A stretch of 64,000 nucleotides of DNA from Xanthomarina spongicola (GTDB lineage Bacteria; Bacteroidota; Bacteroidia; Flavobacteriales; Flavobacteriaceae), in the NCBI RefSeq assembly GCF_003148645.1, contig NZ_QGGP01000004.1, positions 233,072 to 297,071 on the forward strand, read 5' to 3'. This document shows positions 26,099 to 35,136 of the stretch, piece after piece. Every line of letters starts with the position of its first letter. The first letter of the stretch is position 1. Both the position numbers and the translations under genes were made by a program. Under the pieces are notes generated by a model, which searched no databases, had not been told where the DNA came from, and saw only the letters and a program-made list of their open reading frames with translations.

Positions 26099-27340
26099 AT
26101 GTCATTTACAGACTTACAACTTATAAATCCACTTTTAAAAGCCATTGAAGAACAAGGTTATAAAACACCTACTCTAGTTCAACAAAAAACAATTCCACTA
26201 GTATTAGCTAAAAAAGATGTTATTACCTCTGCACAAACAGGAACTGGAAAAACAGCTGCTTTTGCTTTACCTATTTTGCAGTTGTTATTCGAAAATCAAG
26301 ATGCACCAAGAGGAGGTAAAAAGATTAAAGCACTTATTGTAAGTCCTACAAGAGAATTGGCTTTGCAAATTGGCAATAATTTCAAGGCTTATGGCAGACA
26401 TACCAACTTAAGAGCCACAGTTGTTTTTGGTGGTACTTCTATAGAGCCACAAATTGATGTCTTAACAAAAGGTGTTGATATTTTAGTTGCTACACCTGGA
26501 AGATTAATTGATTTACACAAACAAGACATTATTTCTTTAGATCAAGTTGAAATATTGGTTTTAGATGAAGCCGATTTAATATTGGACATGGGTTTTATAG
26601 ACGATATGAAACATATAGAAAGTTTATGTCCAAAACAAAAACAAATTCTATTGTTTTCGGCTACTATGCCATTTAAGGTAGAACAACTTGCTAACACTAT
26701 TTTAAGTAATCCTGAACGAATTGAGATTCATCCAACTTTATCTTCTGCAAATAAAATTGGGCAAGTTTTGTATTATGTGCCAAAGCGTAACAAAATTGAA
26801 TTGTGTTTACACCTTTTAAGAAACGAAATAAAAGGCAGTATATTAATTTTTAGACGTACTAAATTTGGAGTAGATAAGTTAGAACAAACCTTAATTAAAA
26901 ACGGTTATCAAGTTGAAACCCTTCATGGAGATAAATCGCAAACAGATAGACAAACAGCTTTAAAAAAGTTTAAAAGTGGTCAAGTAAATATCCTTATTGC
27001 AACAGATGTTGCTGCTCGTGGTATAGATATTAATGAATTGGATGCTGTAATTAATTTCGATTTACCAAACATACCAGAAACCTATGTCCATAGAATTGGC
27101 AGAACTGGTCGTGCTGGAAATTCTGGTATGTCTTATTCTTTTTGTGGAGCAGACGAAAAAGCCTATGTTCAAACCATACAGCAATTAATACAAATTCAAA
27201 TACCAGTTGAAGAAGCACATCCATATCCTTTAGATCCAAAGGCAAAAGCAGAAATTCATAAATCTAAACAATCAAGTAGTAAACACAAAAAAGGGCGAAA
27301 AAGTGCTGCTTCAAAAAAGAAGAAAAAACGCTGGTATTAA
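26099..27340 (+). CDS. DEAD-box RNA helicase
   Basis: A 413-residue protein with all core motifs in order: TPTLVQQKTIPLVL (Q motif), AQTGTGKTAAF (I), PTRELALQI (Ia), TPGRL (Ib), VLDEADLILDMGF (II, DEAD), FSATMPF (III), ILIFRRTKFGVDKLEQ (IV), ATDVAARGIDI (V) and HRIGRTGRAG (VI). The C-terminal tail of about 30 residues is very basic (Lys/Ser rich), suiting RNA binding. It is likely a RhlE/CsdA-type remodelling helicase, often cold-induced. Its promoter is well placed at 26056-26083. Confidence 0.95.
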   Translation: MSFTDLQLINPLLKAIEEQGYKTPTLVQQKTIPLVLAKKDVITSAQTGTGKTAAFALPILQLLFENQDAPRGGKKIKALIVSPTRELALQIGNNFKAYGRHTNLRATVVFGGTSIEPQIDVLTKGVDILVATPGRLIDLHKQDIISLDQVEILVLDEADLILDMGFIDDMKHIESLCPKQKQILLFSATMPFKVEQLANTILSNPERIEIHPTLSSANKIGQVLYYVPKRNKIELCLHLLRNEIKGSILIFRRTKFGVDKLEQTLIKNGYQVETLHGDKSQTDRQTALKKFKSGQVNILIATDVAARGIDINELDAVINFDLPNIPETYVHRIGRTGRAGNSGMSYSFCGADEKAYVQTIQQLIQIQIPVEEAHPYPLDPKAKAEIHKSKQSSSKHKKGRKSAASKKKKKRWY

Positions 27341-27390
27341 TTATATGTTTGGTGTTTGGTATTTTTGGCTGCTAAAGATTTTTAAAAGAC

Positions 27391-27804
27391 TTACATATTT
27401 AGCCTTTTATCAAAATAATTCTTCAATAACGGAATTTGAACACAAACCATAATTCCAAAAAATAGTAATGCATACAAAGTGGTATGTGAAACCTGTATTC
27501 CTGAAAATAAATTAGGTAACTTAAAGTTTGATAGCGCACTAAAATCTACAATATCAAACCATCCATTACTTTGTGTATCTCCAGATAATAATATATAGCT
27601 TATTACTGCCATAACACTTAAAAATAAAATCATCCAACCAGTTCTAGAAATTAGTGGTTTATAAAGAGTTGCTGTACTTTTAGAATCAGCAATTATTTGC
27701 TGCATCACATTTGTAGTGAAATTAAATGAAGGAGTTTCTAGAGCTGAATGCTTCATAACATCTTCAACCAATTTATCTATATGTTTATTTTCTTTCTCTT
27801 TCAT
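27391..27804 (-). CDS. Single-gene membrane partner of the sigma factor (anti-sigma-like)
   Basis: A 137-residue protein with a cytoplasmic N-terminus (HIDKLVEDVMKHSALETPSF), a hydrophobic helix near residue 52 and a second near residue 110. It overlaps the end of the upstream sigma-factor gene by 20 bases, so the two are translationally coupled. The layout fits a membrane-bound anti-sigma or sensor partner, but I see no named domain. Confidence 0.6.
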   Translation of the reverse strand: MKEKENKHIDKLVEDVMKHSALETPSFNFTTNVMQQIIADSKSTATLYKPLISRTGWMILFLSVMAVISYILLSGDTQSNGWFDIVDFSALSNFKLPNLFSGIQVSHTTLYALLFFGIMVCVQIPLLKNYFDKRLNM

Positions 27805-28393
27805 AATGTGTAATCATTTCTGGTTCTAATCGTTCTCTTAATATACTAGCTAGTTTTTGCCTACTTCTGTATAATTTCACTTTGACATGGTTTGCTGAAA
27901 TTCCAACAATTTTTGAAATTTCTGCTAATGACTGCTCTTCAAAATAATATAAGGTTAACAAAAATCCATCTTCACTTGGCAATAAATTTATACATTCTTG
28001 AATGGCTTGTTTCTTTTCTTCTTCAACCAGATTTTCAAGTGCATTGTCTATAGTTTTGACATGTTTTTCAGTAAACTCATCAATAGTTACAACTTGTTGT
28101 TGTCTTTTATTCTTTTTCAATCTATCCAAACACGTATTATAAGTCACTTTATAAATCCAAGTTGAAAACTTAGAATCGCCTTTAAATTTCTGCAAAGACT
28201 TAAAGATCTTTATAAAAGTATCTTGAGATACTTCTTCTGCCTCTTCTCTATTTTTAAGCATTCGCAGTGCCAGAGTAAATACTAAATCTTTATATTGATC
28301 AATTAATACAGTAAAGGCATTTGTATTTCCTTCAAGCACTTGATTGATGTGGTATTGGTCTTTTTCGATGGTCATTTGTGTTTTAGACGACAT
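27785..28393 (-). CDS. ECF-type RNA polymerase sigma factor
   Basis: About 202 residues from the ATG at 28393, or 196 from 28375; an ATG at 28498 would add a stretch unlike sigma factors. Region 2 is clear (LIDQYKDLVFTLALRMLKNR, EEAEEVSQDTFIKIFKSL, FSTWIYKVTYNTCLDRLKK). Region 4 is clear too (YFEEQSLAEISKIVGISANH, VKVKLYRSRQKLASIL). It directs transcription of an alternative regulon, unknown here. It heads a two-gene unit with the membrane protein and is divergent from the DUF6249 gene. Confidence 0.92.
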   Translation of the reverse strand: MSSKTQMTIEKDQYHINQVLEGNTNAFTVLIDQYKDLVFTLALRMLKNREEAEEVSQDTFIKIFKSLQKFKGDSKFSTWIYKVTYNTCLDRLKKNKRQQQVVTIDEFTEKHVKTIDNALENLVEEEKKQAIQECINLLPSEDGFLLTLYYFEEQSLAEISKIVGISANHVKVKLYRSRQKLASILRERLEPEMITHYERERK

Positions 28394-28514
28394 TTCTTTA
28401 TCTGTGGTTACAGATAAAAAATAAAAATAGTTAGAGAAAGTTGTAACCATATAATTAAAGGTGTCGTCATAAGCTATGAACACATTAAAATTAATCAATT
28501 AAAAACAAACAGTT

Positions 28515-28862
28515 ATGGGATCAGAATTAATTATCATTCCAATTATATTTGGAGCAATTTTCGGAGTTTTTTACTTATACTTTTCAACTAGAAATAAAGA
28601 GCGTTTAGCACTTATTGAAAAAGGTGCAGATGCTAGCATTTTTATGAAAGGCAAACAAAGTACAGCTCCAATCTGGAAAGTACTTATTTTAAATTTTGCC
28701 TTATTATTAATGGGAATTGGGCTTGGAACATTTTTAGCATCTTTATTGGATACTTATTCTTCTATAGATAGTGAAGCTGTATATCCAGCAACCATTTTCT
28801 TTATGGCAGGTTTAGGCTTATTTTTTGGCTTTAAAATGACTAAAGATTTAGACAAAGAATAA
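28515..28862 (+). CDS. DUF6249-like two-helix membrane protein
   Basis: A 115-residue protein with hydrophobic segments at the N-terminus (IIPIIFGAIFGVFYLYFS), middle and C-terminus. The cytoplasmic NKERLALIEKGADASIFM loop is typical of the Bacteroidetes DUF6249 family. The role is unknown. It is divergent from the sigma-factor operon by about 120 bases and may be regulated by it. Confidence 0.75.
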   Translation: MGSELIIIPIIFGAIFGVFYLYFSTRNKERLALIEKGADASIFMKGKQSTAPIWKVLILNFALLLMGIGLGTFLASLLDTYSSIDSEAVYPATIFFMAGLGLFFGFKMTKDLDKE

Positions 28863-28883
28863 CTTATTACAATGTAACACGCT

Positions 28884-28917
28884 AAAACCTGCTATTTAAT
28901 CAATAGCAGGTTTTTTA
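28884..28917 (+). terminator. Intrinsic terminator
   Basis: The stem aaacctgctatt / aatagcaggttt has a five-base loop and is followed by six T. Confidence 0.8.
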
Positions 28918-28983
28918 TTAGTAATTTTTAGATTTAGAATCTGTATATTTAGTGCTCATTTAAAATTTGAACTATCTACTAGC

Positions 28984-29964
28984 ATGTTAAAACAGTCTGT
29001 CTTTTACATTTTTTTATTCTTCCCTGTATTCAGTTTTACACAAACTGCTATAATAGATTCTCAAACAAAACATCCTGTGTCTTATGCTACTATTTCGTTT
29101 GGAAATGGACAAGGTGTTTTTGCTGACGATGAAGGAACGTTCCTTTTTACTAAAAAAATATATCCAGATATTGACAGTCTTTTTGTGTCTGCTTTAGGCT
29201 TCAAAGATTTAAATATTGCCACTGAAAATTTGCCTGACACACTTGAGTTAGAACCTCATATCGATCAATTAGATGAAGTAATTGTTCGTGCTAAATTAAA
29301 TAGAAAATATAAAGAGGAAAAACTAAAACCTTATTTAGACGATGATTATTATAAATGTTGGTTACCAACTATAGAATCTGAAATTGCTGTTTATTTTAAC
29401 AATCCAGACGATAAACTAAAAAAACTATCCAGCATCCATTTTCCAATCGCTTTAGAGTCTTCAGATTGGAAAAAAAGAAATAAATCGAATGCTGAAAAAA
29501 GACCTTTTTCAACTTTATTTAAAGTGAATATTTACAATAATGATAATGGCTCTCCTGGAAAACCTCTTACATACCAAAATATAGTTTTTAGAGTCACTGA
29601 AAAGGATGGAGACGAATTTAATTTAGATGTATCTGGATTTGATGTTTACGTACCAAAATCAGGTTTATTTGTATCCATACAAGTTTTAGGTTATACAGAC
29701 AAAACTGGAAAATTATTACCTAATAAAAAATACAAGGAAATTAAATCTAGAGATGGTGTTGTAAAAATTCCAACCAACTTTAGACCTCTACTACCTTTTA
29801 CAGATCAAATCTCATCAAATAACACCTTTATAAAACGCGTGTTTGTTAATAAGAACCAATGGATTCAATTTAAAGAAGGAAATGTTAACGATTCCAGTTT
29901 ACTATCTGCAGGATTAAATAATTATGGTATGGGAATATCATTTAATGTATATAAAGATGAATAA
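28984..29964 (+). CDS. Secreted protein with carboxypeptidase-like regulatory domain
   Basis: A 326-residue protein with a signal peptide (IFLFFPVFSFTQ). The first 75 residues form a CarboxypepD_reg-like beta sandwich (AIIDSQTKHPVSYATISF, then ADDEGTFLFTK and VSALGFKDLNI). The rest is an uncharacterised beta-rich region with IFNNDNGSPGKPLTY-type loops. Such domains occur in TonB-dependent receptors and surface-linked proteins of Bacteroidetes. It overlaps the next gene by eight bases. Confidence 0.75.
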   Translation: MLKQSVFYIFLFFPVFSFTQTAIIDSQTKHPVSYATISFGNGQGVFADDEGTFLFTKKIYPDIDSLFVSALGFKDLNIATENLPDTLELEPHIDQLDEVIVRAKLNRKYKEEKLKPYLDDDYYKCWLPTIESEIAVYFNNPDDKLKKLSSIHFPIALESSDWKKRNKSNAEKRPFSTLFKVNIYNNDNGSPGKPLTYQNIVFRVTEKDGDEFNLDVSGFDVYVPKSGLFVSIQVLGYTDKTGKLLPNKKYKEIKSRDGVVKIPTNFRPLLPFTDQISSNNTFIKRVFVNKNQWIQFKEGNVNDSSLLSAGLNNYGMGISFNVYKDE

Positions 29965-30310
29965 TCCTTGGCACTTATATTTAATGGCTACCATTTATGT
30001 AATTGCAGGCATTATGCATTTTATAAAACCAAAAATTTATATGAGAATTATGCCTAAGTATTTACCAAATCATAAATTATTGGTAATACTTAGTGGCTTT
30101 GCTGAAATAATATTAGGATTAGCTCTTTGTTTTGACAAAACTAGGATTTTAGCTATTTATGGTATTATTGCCATGTTGCTTGTGTTTCTACTGGTACATT
30201 TTTATATGCTTTCTAGTGAAAAAGCAAGTGCAGGAATTCCAAAATGGATCTTGATTTTAAGACTTCCACTACAATTGGTTCTTATGGCTTGGGCTTATTA
30301 CTATATCTAA
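29957..30310 (+). CDS. DoxX-like small membrane protein
   Basis: A 117-residue protein with four hydrophobic helices: LYLMATIYVIAGIMHFIKP, LVILSGFAEIILGLALCF, ILAIYGIIAMLLVFLLVHFY and LQLVLMAWAYYY. The AGIMHF and FAEIILGLAL motifs fit the DoxX/DoxD superfamily, with unknown physiological role. The start at 29957 overlaps the preceding gene and is preferred over an ATG at 29924 that would run into that gene. Confidence 0.75.
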   Translation: MNNPWHLYLMATIYVIAGIMHFIKPKIYMRIMPKYLPNHKLLVILSGFAEIILGLALCFDKTRILAIYGIIAMLLVFLLVHFYMLSSEKASAGIPKWILILRLPLQLVLMAWAYYYI

Positions 30311-30383
30311 CTTGTTTATAAATTTAAAATGAACGAAATTCGTTAACAACAAATAAAAACTCACTTTATATAATATATCTTTT

Positions 30384-32282
30384 ATGAAAACTTCCTTCAA
30401 ATTAGCACTCAATTTCCTGTTTTTGTTAAGTGTTACAATGTCATTTTCACAAGAAAAAGCTATACCAGTTTTTGAAAATGGCGAAGCACAAATTGTTCCT
30501 GCTTTTAGTGAATCTGAAAATTGGATAAGAACAGATTTATGGGTTGAAACAGAATTCGATACAGATGGAGATGGTAAATTAGACCGAATGCACGTGGCAG
30601 TAACTAGGCCAGAACAAACAGATTCTCAGGGATTAAAACTTCCTGTTATCTATGTGTCTAGTCCTTATTTTGCTGGAGTTGCACCAAATGTAGATGGTTT
30701 GTTTTGGGATGTTAATCATGAAATAGGAGAAGCTGCTAAAGAACGTGTGCATCCAGAAGTTACTCGCTTAGGAGAAAGGCCTATTATTTCAAATTCACAT
30801 ATTAAGAAATGGGTTCCTAGAGGCTATATTGTAGTACACTCGTCGTCACCAGGAACTGGACTGTCTGATGGTTCTCCAACTGTTGGAGCAGATAACGAAT
30901 CTCTTGCTCCTAAAGCTGTTATCGATTGGCTGTGTGGTCGTGCTAAAGGCTTTACAGAAAGAGAAGGTAATGAAGAAGTAAAAGCTTATTGGTCTACTGG
31001 AAAAGTTGGAATGACAGGAACATCTTATAATGGAACCATTCCTTTAGCAGCAGCAACAACAGGAGTTGATGGTCTTGAAGCTATAATTCCAATTGCTCCA
31101 AACACCTCTTATTATCATTATTACAGATCCAACGGATTGGTTAGATCTCCAGGTGGTTATTTAGGTGAAGATATTGATGTTTTATACGATTTTATTCATA
31201 GTGGTGGCGAAGAATATATTACTGTTAACAATGATTCTAAAGCATTAGATGGTAATGACACTAAAAAACTCATTACCAAAAGAGAATTTAGTAATAAAAC
31301 AGTTAGAGACACCGAAATGAAAAATGGAATGGACAGAATAACTGGAGATTATAATGAATTCTGGGCAGGAAGAGATTACCTAAACGATATGGAACCTATG
31401 AAAGCTGCTTTACTAATGTCTCATGGGTTTAACGATTGGAATGTAATGCCTGAACACAGTTATAGAATTTATGAAGCAGCAAAAAATCAAGGGATACCAT
31501 CTCAAATATATTATCATCAAAACGGACATGGTGGACCTCCTCCTATGGTTATGATGAATCGATGGTTTACACACTATTTACATGGTATTGATAATGGTGT
31601 AGAAAACGATGCCAAAGCATGGATAGTAAGAGAAAATGATTCTCCTGAAAGTCCAACAGCTTATAAGGATTATCCAAATCCAGATGCATCTCTAGTGACC
31701 TTGCACCTTAATTCTAATGGATTAAAAAAAGGTCGTTTATCTCTTAATAAATCTAAAGAACAAGGGAATGAAACTTTAATTGACGATTATAATATTACTG
31801 GAAATGATTTAGCGCAAGCTGAAGCTTCAAACAATCGCTTATTATATGTTACACCAACACTTTCTGAAGATATCCATATTTCTGGATTAGCAAAAATTAC
31901 AGTAAAAATAGCTAGTAGTAAACCAGCAGCAAATCTATCAATTTGCCTAGTGTCTTTGCCTTGGAATACAGAAAAAAAAGCTAAAATAACTGAAAATATT
32001 ATTACTCGTGGTTGGGCAGATTTACAGAATTACAAATCGTTAACTGAAAGTGAGCCATTAGTGCCTGGAAAATTCTATACTATGACTTTCGATTTACAAC
32101 CAGATGATCAAATTATTCCAAAAGGACAGCAAATTGGTTTAATGATTTATTCTAGTGATAATCAATTTACTTTATTGCCAGAACCTGGAACTGAATTAAC
32201 GGTCGATTTAGATGGAACATCTATTAGCTTACCAATTGTAGGTGGAGAAAAGGTGTTAGAAAAAGTATTTAAAGAAAACTAA
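30384..32282 (+). CDS. Secreted Xaa-Pro dipeptidyl-peptidase (S15 PepX-like)
   Basis: A 632-residue protein with a signal peptide (LFLLSVTMSFSQ). The alpha/beta hydrolase domain has the nucleophile in GMTGTSYNGT (Ser214), the Asp in MSHGFNDWNV and the His in QNGHGGPPP. The C-terminal beta-sandwich (ISGLAKITVKIAS to the end) matches the X-Pro dipeptidyl-peptidase C-domain. It removes X-Pro dipeptides from peptide N-termini in the periplasm, in line with the many other secreted peptidases here. Confidence 0.88.
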   Translation: MKTSFKLALNFLFLLSVTMSFSQEKAIPVFENGEAQIVPAFSESENWIRTDLWVETEFDTDGDGKLDRMHVAVTRPEQTDSQGLKLPVIYVSSPYFAGVAPNVDGLFWDVNHEIGEAAKERVHPEVTRLGERPIISNSHIKKWVPRGYIVVHSSSPGTGLSDGSPTVGADNESLAPKAVIDWLCGRAKGFTEREGNEEVKAYWSTGKVGMTGTSYNGTIPLAAATTGVDGLEAIIPIAPNTSYYHYYRSNGLVRSPGGYLGEDIDVLYDFIHSGGEEYITVNNDSKALDGNDTKKLITKREFSNKTVRDTEMKNGMDRITGDYNEFWAGRDYLNDMEPMKAALLMSHGFNDWNVMPEHSYRIYEAAKNQGIPSQIYYHQNGHGGPPPMVMMNRWFTHYLHGIDNGVENDAKAWIVRENDSPESPTAYKDYPNPDASLVTLHLNSNGLKKGRLSLNKSKEQGNETLIDDYNITGNDLAQAEASNNRLLYVTPTLSEDIHISGLAKITVKIASSKPAANLSICLVSLPWNTEKKAKITENIITRGWADLQNYKSLTESEPLVPGKFYTMTFDLQPDDQIIPKGQQIGLMIYSSDNQFTLLPEPGTELTVDLDGTSISLPIVGGEKVLEKVFKEN

Positions 32283-32980
32283 AAAAACTCACGATATTGC
32301 ATCATTCTAAAGTCCAGAGTATTAAACTCTGGATTTTTTTGTTTGAGTTGTTTGTATAATGGCATACTACCAACTGCTCTATTTGCAGCTCCAGAAGGTG
32401 CTGTTAAGGATACTGTTTTAATGATACGTTTCTTTTCAACAGATTCCCACGCTTCCTGCCTGCTGGCAGGCATTTTGCTCGGAATGACGAATTGATGAAT
32501 TCTAGGAACTTCATTGGAAACCAATTCTAATTTCAGATTATACTCTTTTAAATGTCTTCTAAAAAAATACTCAGGTCCATTCTTACTGTTACCACCTGTA
32601 AATAGTAAAGTATCAACTTTTGGGTATTTCTTTAAATAACCAACTAAATCTCTTAAAACAATGTTTTGCATGCCTAAATCTGAAGCATCAATTTTATCAC
32701 GTTCGGCAGATTCAACAATATCGCAAATACCAATATGTCTGCTAATTAGAAATTGCTTACGTTGCAAAATAGCTTCATTTGTTGTTTCATATTTTAAATT
32801 CAGTTGAAACAATTCATCTAAAATTTTCCATAATTGTCCATCACTACTTCCATAACAAAAATCGACATCTGCAGGTTTTAAATCTCCAATAGTAAATCTA
32901 GGTGGTGGCAAGGTTCCAACAATTAATTTGGTGGCATGTTCAGGAATAAATGGTTTGTAAGGATGCTGGTGTTTGAACAT
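32279..32980 (-). CDS. Uracil-DNA-glycosylase-superfamily protein
   Basis: A 233-residue protein. The N-terminus LIVGTLPPPRF plus FCYGSSDGQLWKIL matches the UDG-superfamily GT..P..Y-S active region seen in Mug/TDG-like and deoxyinosine glycosylases. LTAPSGAANRAVG is the late conserved loop. It likely removes damaged or deaminated bases. It overlaps the PepX gene by four bases (convergent) and shares a TAATG overlap with the upstream gene. Residues about 164-177 (FVIPSKMPASRQEA) are encoded by a dispersed palindromic repeat. Confidence 0.65.
   Translation of the reverse strand: MFKHQHPYKPFIPEHATKLIVGTLPPPRFTIGDLKPADVDFCYGSSDGQLWKILDELFQLNLKYETTNEAILQRKQFLISRHIGICDIVESAERDKIDASDLGMQNIVLRDLVGYLKKYPKVDTLLFTGGNSKNGPEYFFRRHLKEYNLKLELVSNEVPRIHQFVIPSKMPASRQEAWESVEKKRIIKTVSLTAPSGAANRAVGSMPLYKQLKQKNPEFNTLDFRMMQYREFF
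32452..32489. repeat. Dispersed palindromic repeat inserted in the glycosylase gene
   Basis: The core is a seven-base hairpin (tgcctgc-tg-gcaggca, 32457-32472), followed by ttttgctcggaatgacg. On the minus strand it starts cgtcattccgagcaaaat, a common Bacteroidetes repeat motif by my recollection. It is read in frame as part of a loop before the LTAPSGAANRA motif. Confidence 0.6.
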
Positions 32981-33540
32981 TAATTCATTCCAAAATTATA
33001 CTGAAATCCGAAAGAAATCATATAACCTCCTTCTAAATCACCTGTTCCATATAAATAAGATGCTCTTATTCCAAAAGATTCCTTAGCTATTTTAAAACGC
33101 ATCCCAACATTTGCCATTGGTCCTTGAATGGTTTCTTCTGTAGTAATGCTACCTAAGCCATATCCCAAATACCTTGTTACATGTGTAGACTCAAAGCTAT
33201 AACCTACACCAATAAAACCTCCACTTTTTTTCTCGCTATTAGACGTAGAACTTGCATGTCCAAAATTATATTCTAAAACAATTGGAACATGATATGTAAA
33301 ATTACTAACATCTCTATTATTCAAGCTAAAAGCTAAACCAAGATGTGTTCCTACAGACAAAGTTGAACTTTCTGCAAAACTTAAAAAATTATAACGTGGC
33401 GAATAAGTTCCACCAATAGATTGAGACGATGCTTCTCGTGTCCCTAAATAACCAGCTATTCCTACTGCATGAGAAAAAGATCCTTGAGAAAAAGCAGTGC
33501 TTATGGCAAGTGTAAAAATAAATGTCAGCTTAAATTTCAT
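32980..33540 (-). CDS. Small outer-membrane beta-barrel-type protein
   Basis: A 186-residue protein with a signal peptide (LTFIFTLAISTAFSQ) and alternating polar/aromatic strands ending in EGGYMISFGFQYNFG, a C-terminal pattern of OMP-like barrels. No specific family is recognised. It precedes the glycosylase gene with a one-base stop/start overlap, so the two share a transcript. Confidence 0.6.
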   Translation of the reverse strand: MKFKLTFIFTLAISTAFSQGSFSHAVGIAGYLGTREASSQSIGGTYSPRYNFLSFAESSTLSVGTHLGLAFSLNNRDVSNFTYHVPIVLEYNFGHASSTSNSEKKSGGFIGVGYSFESTHVTRYLGYGLGSITTEETIQGPMANVGMRFKIAKESFGIRASYLYGTGDLEGGYMISFGFQYNFGMN

Positions 33541-33734
33541 TGCATTTGAGTTTTTAAAAAATTAAACTTAAAAAAAATAATTAACACATTATCGTTTTAC
33601 TCTTTTTAATAATTAATTTGGACTCATTCAGGTATAAATAGCTGGTATAAATGCATGTATAGAAACTGTGTATAGCTTGTTTATTAGTTATAAAATTTGT
33701 ATCTTATAGTAACAAAAATAAGTTTAATTTAATT

Positions 33735-33756
33735 GAGATTCCCACTTTCGTGGGAA
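33735..33756. repeat. Palindromic repeat upstream of THX (copy 1)
   Basis: A hairpin with core cccactttcgtggg. A second copy in opposite orientation lies at 34951-34972 and keeps the stem with a compensatory pair change. Confidence 0.65.
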
Positions 33757-33763
33757 AGTAATT

Positions 33764-33901
33764 ATGGGAAAAGGAGATAAAAAAACCAAAAGAGGCAAAA
33801 TACATCGTGGAACATTTGGTGTTAGAAGACCTAGAATAAAAAAACGTCCTCGATTAGAAGATCAATTAAACGTTAATAAAAAAGTTAATCCTAAACCTTA
33901 A
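33764..33901 (+). CDS. 30S ribosomal protein THX
   Basis: A 45-residue, very basic protein too short for the usual ORF cutoff: MGKGDKKTKRGKIHRGTFGV, then RRPRIKKRPR. The MGKGDKKTKRGKI-RGT-G pattern is that of the Thermus-type THX peptide that sits in the 30S head and is common in Bacteroidetes. The start is eight bases after the upstream palindromic repeat, which therefore forms much of its leader. The stop overlaps the convergent membrane protein gene by 11 bases. Confidence 0.85.
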   Translation: MGKGDKKTKRGKIHRGTFGVRRPRIKKRPRLEDQLNVNKKVNPKP

Positions 33902-34229
33902 AATAGTTTCCTAACTTTTTACCTATTGCATAAGCTCCTGCAATGGATAAAATAACAATACTCATATTTACAAAAACATACAACGTATAAAGTATAACAT
34001 CTTCTTTTGAATTAATACAAAAAGTATCTGTTATGCAGGTTTGCAAAGTATCCTCGTAAATTTGGATGAGCAGATAACTTATAACAAACAAAATAGATAT
34101 TGAAACCAAAATATACTGAAGCGTTTTATTTCTCGGCTTTTTACCAGTTGGTTTAAAAGCATGACGCTCTTCTTCAGTACGTTTATTATCTTGTAAAGAC
34201 CAAACTGTTTTCTTTGGAGAGTTGCTCAT
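33891..34229 (-). CDS. Small membrane protein, unknown
   Basis: A 112-residue protein with two hydrophobic helices (LQYILVSISILFVISYLLIQ and TLYVFVNMSIVILSIAGAYA) after a charged N-terminus. Two Cys lie between the helices (TCITDTFCINS). It overlaps yaaA by 44 bases, so it is translated from within that gene's 3' end. Family unknown. Confidence 0.6.
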   Translation of the reverse strand: MSNSPKKTVWSLQDNKRTEEERHAFKPTGKKPRNKTLQYILVSISILFVISYLLIQIYEDTLQTCITDTFCINSKEDVILYTLYVFVNMSIVILSIAGAYAIGKKLGNYFKV

Positions 34230-34944
34230 GAAATCTGTAGTTTTCTAAGTTAAAACCTTTAATATCTTCTAAAGTTTTTGCATTGGTATCAATAATATAA
34301 CGTGCCATTAATCCTCTGGCTAATTTTGCAAAAATACCTATGGTTTTATACTCGCCATTTTTTAGTTCTTTAAAATCGATATTAACAACTGGAACTTTCA
34401 AGCTTTTAACATCTATTGCTTTAAAATATTCGTTGCTTGCTAGATTTAAAAAGAGTTCGTTGTCTTCCAATTCATCATTTAAGGCTTTAGTGACTTTCTT
34501 TTTCCAGAATTCATAGAGATTTTTATTTCTTCCTATTGAAAGTTTCGTTCCCATTTCCAATCTGTAAGCTTGCATTAAATCCAATGGCTTTAAAATACCA
34601 TACAAACCTGAAAGAATTCTTACAGTATCTTGTAATTTATCTATTTTTTTTACATCTAAAGAATACACATCCAATCCTCTGTAAACATCGCCATTAAAAG
34701 CATAAACGGCTGGTCTGGCATTGTCTTTTGTAAAAGGTAATTTCCACTCTTGATTTCTTTGATAGTTTAATTCTGATAAATCTTTTGAAATACTCATGAG
34801 TTTAGATAAACTCTTGGCCGATTTCTTTTTTAGTAATTTATTGATGCGCTCTGAATCTGAAAGAAACTGAGATTCTGAGGTTTTTGTTGTTGGTAATTTG
34901 CTTTCAAAATCGAGTGATTTTGCTGGTGATAATACTAGCTTCAT
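34186..34944 (-). CDS. yaaA: Peroxide stress protein YaaA (UPF0246)
   Basis: A 252-residue protein opening MKLVLSPAKSLDFESKLPTT, the family signature, with PAVYAFNGDVYRGLDV and FFLNLASNEYFKAI-type motifs (seen as LFLNLASNEYFKAID). The C-terminus has FAKLARGLMARYIID. YaaA limits intracellular iron and DNA damage during peroxide stress and has a DNA-binding fold. A palindromic repeat lies just before its start, at 34951-34972. Confidence 0.92.
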   Translation of the reverse strand: MKLVLSPAKSLDFESKLPTTKTSESQFLSDSERINKLLKKKSAKSLSKLMSISKDLSELNYQRNQEWKLPFTKDNARPAVYAFNGDVYRGLDVYSLDVKKIDKLQDTVRILSGLYGILKPLDLMQAYRLEMGTKLSIGRNKNLYEFWKKKVTKALNDELEDNELFLNLASNEYFKAIDVKSLKVPVVNIDFKELKNGEYKTIGIFAKLARGLMARYIIDTNAKTLEDIKGFNLENYRFHEQLSKENSLVFTR

Positions 34945-34950
34945 ATTTAT

Positions 34951-34972
34951 TACCCACGAAAGTGGGTATCTC
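34951..34972. repeat. Palindromic repeat upstream of yaaA (copy 2)
   Basis: The hairpin cccacgaaagtggg, seven bases before the yaaA start codon. It is an inverted copy of the element at 33735-33756, with one stem pair swapped from T/A to A/T. Confidence 0.65.
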
Positions 34973-35136
34973 TTTATAGATTAATAAAAACTTCAATTAA
35001 AGACGAAAAATTACAGATATTAAAAGTCTCTAATTATAGATTCAAAGTTACATATAAATCTATAAACTAACGAATGGAAACTGTTATAGCAAAGTTAATA
35101 ATTTAGGTAATTTTGTGTTTATTTTATGTGGTTTCT

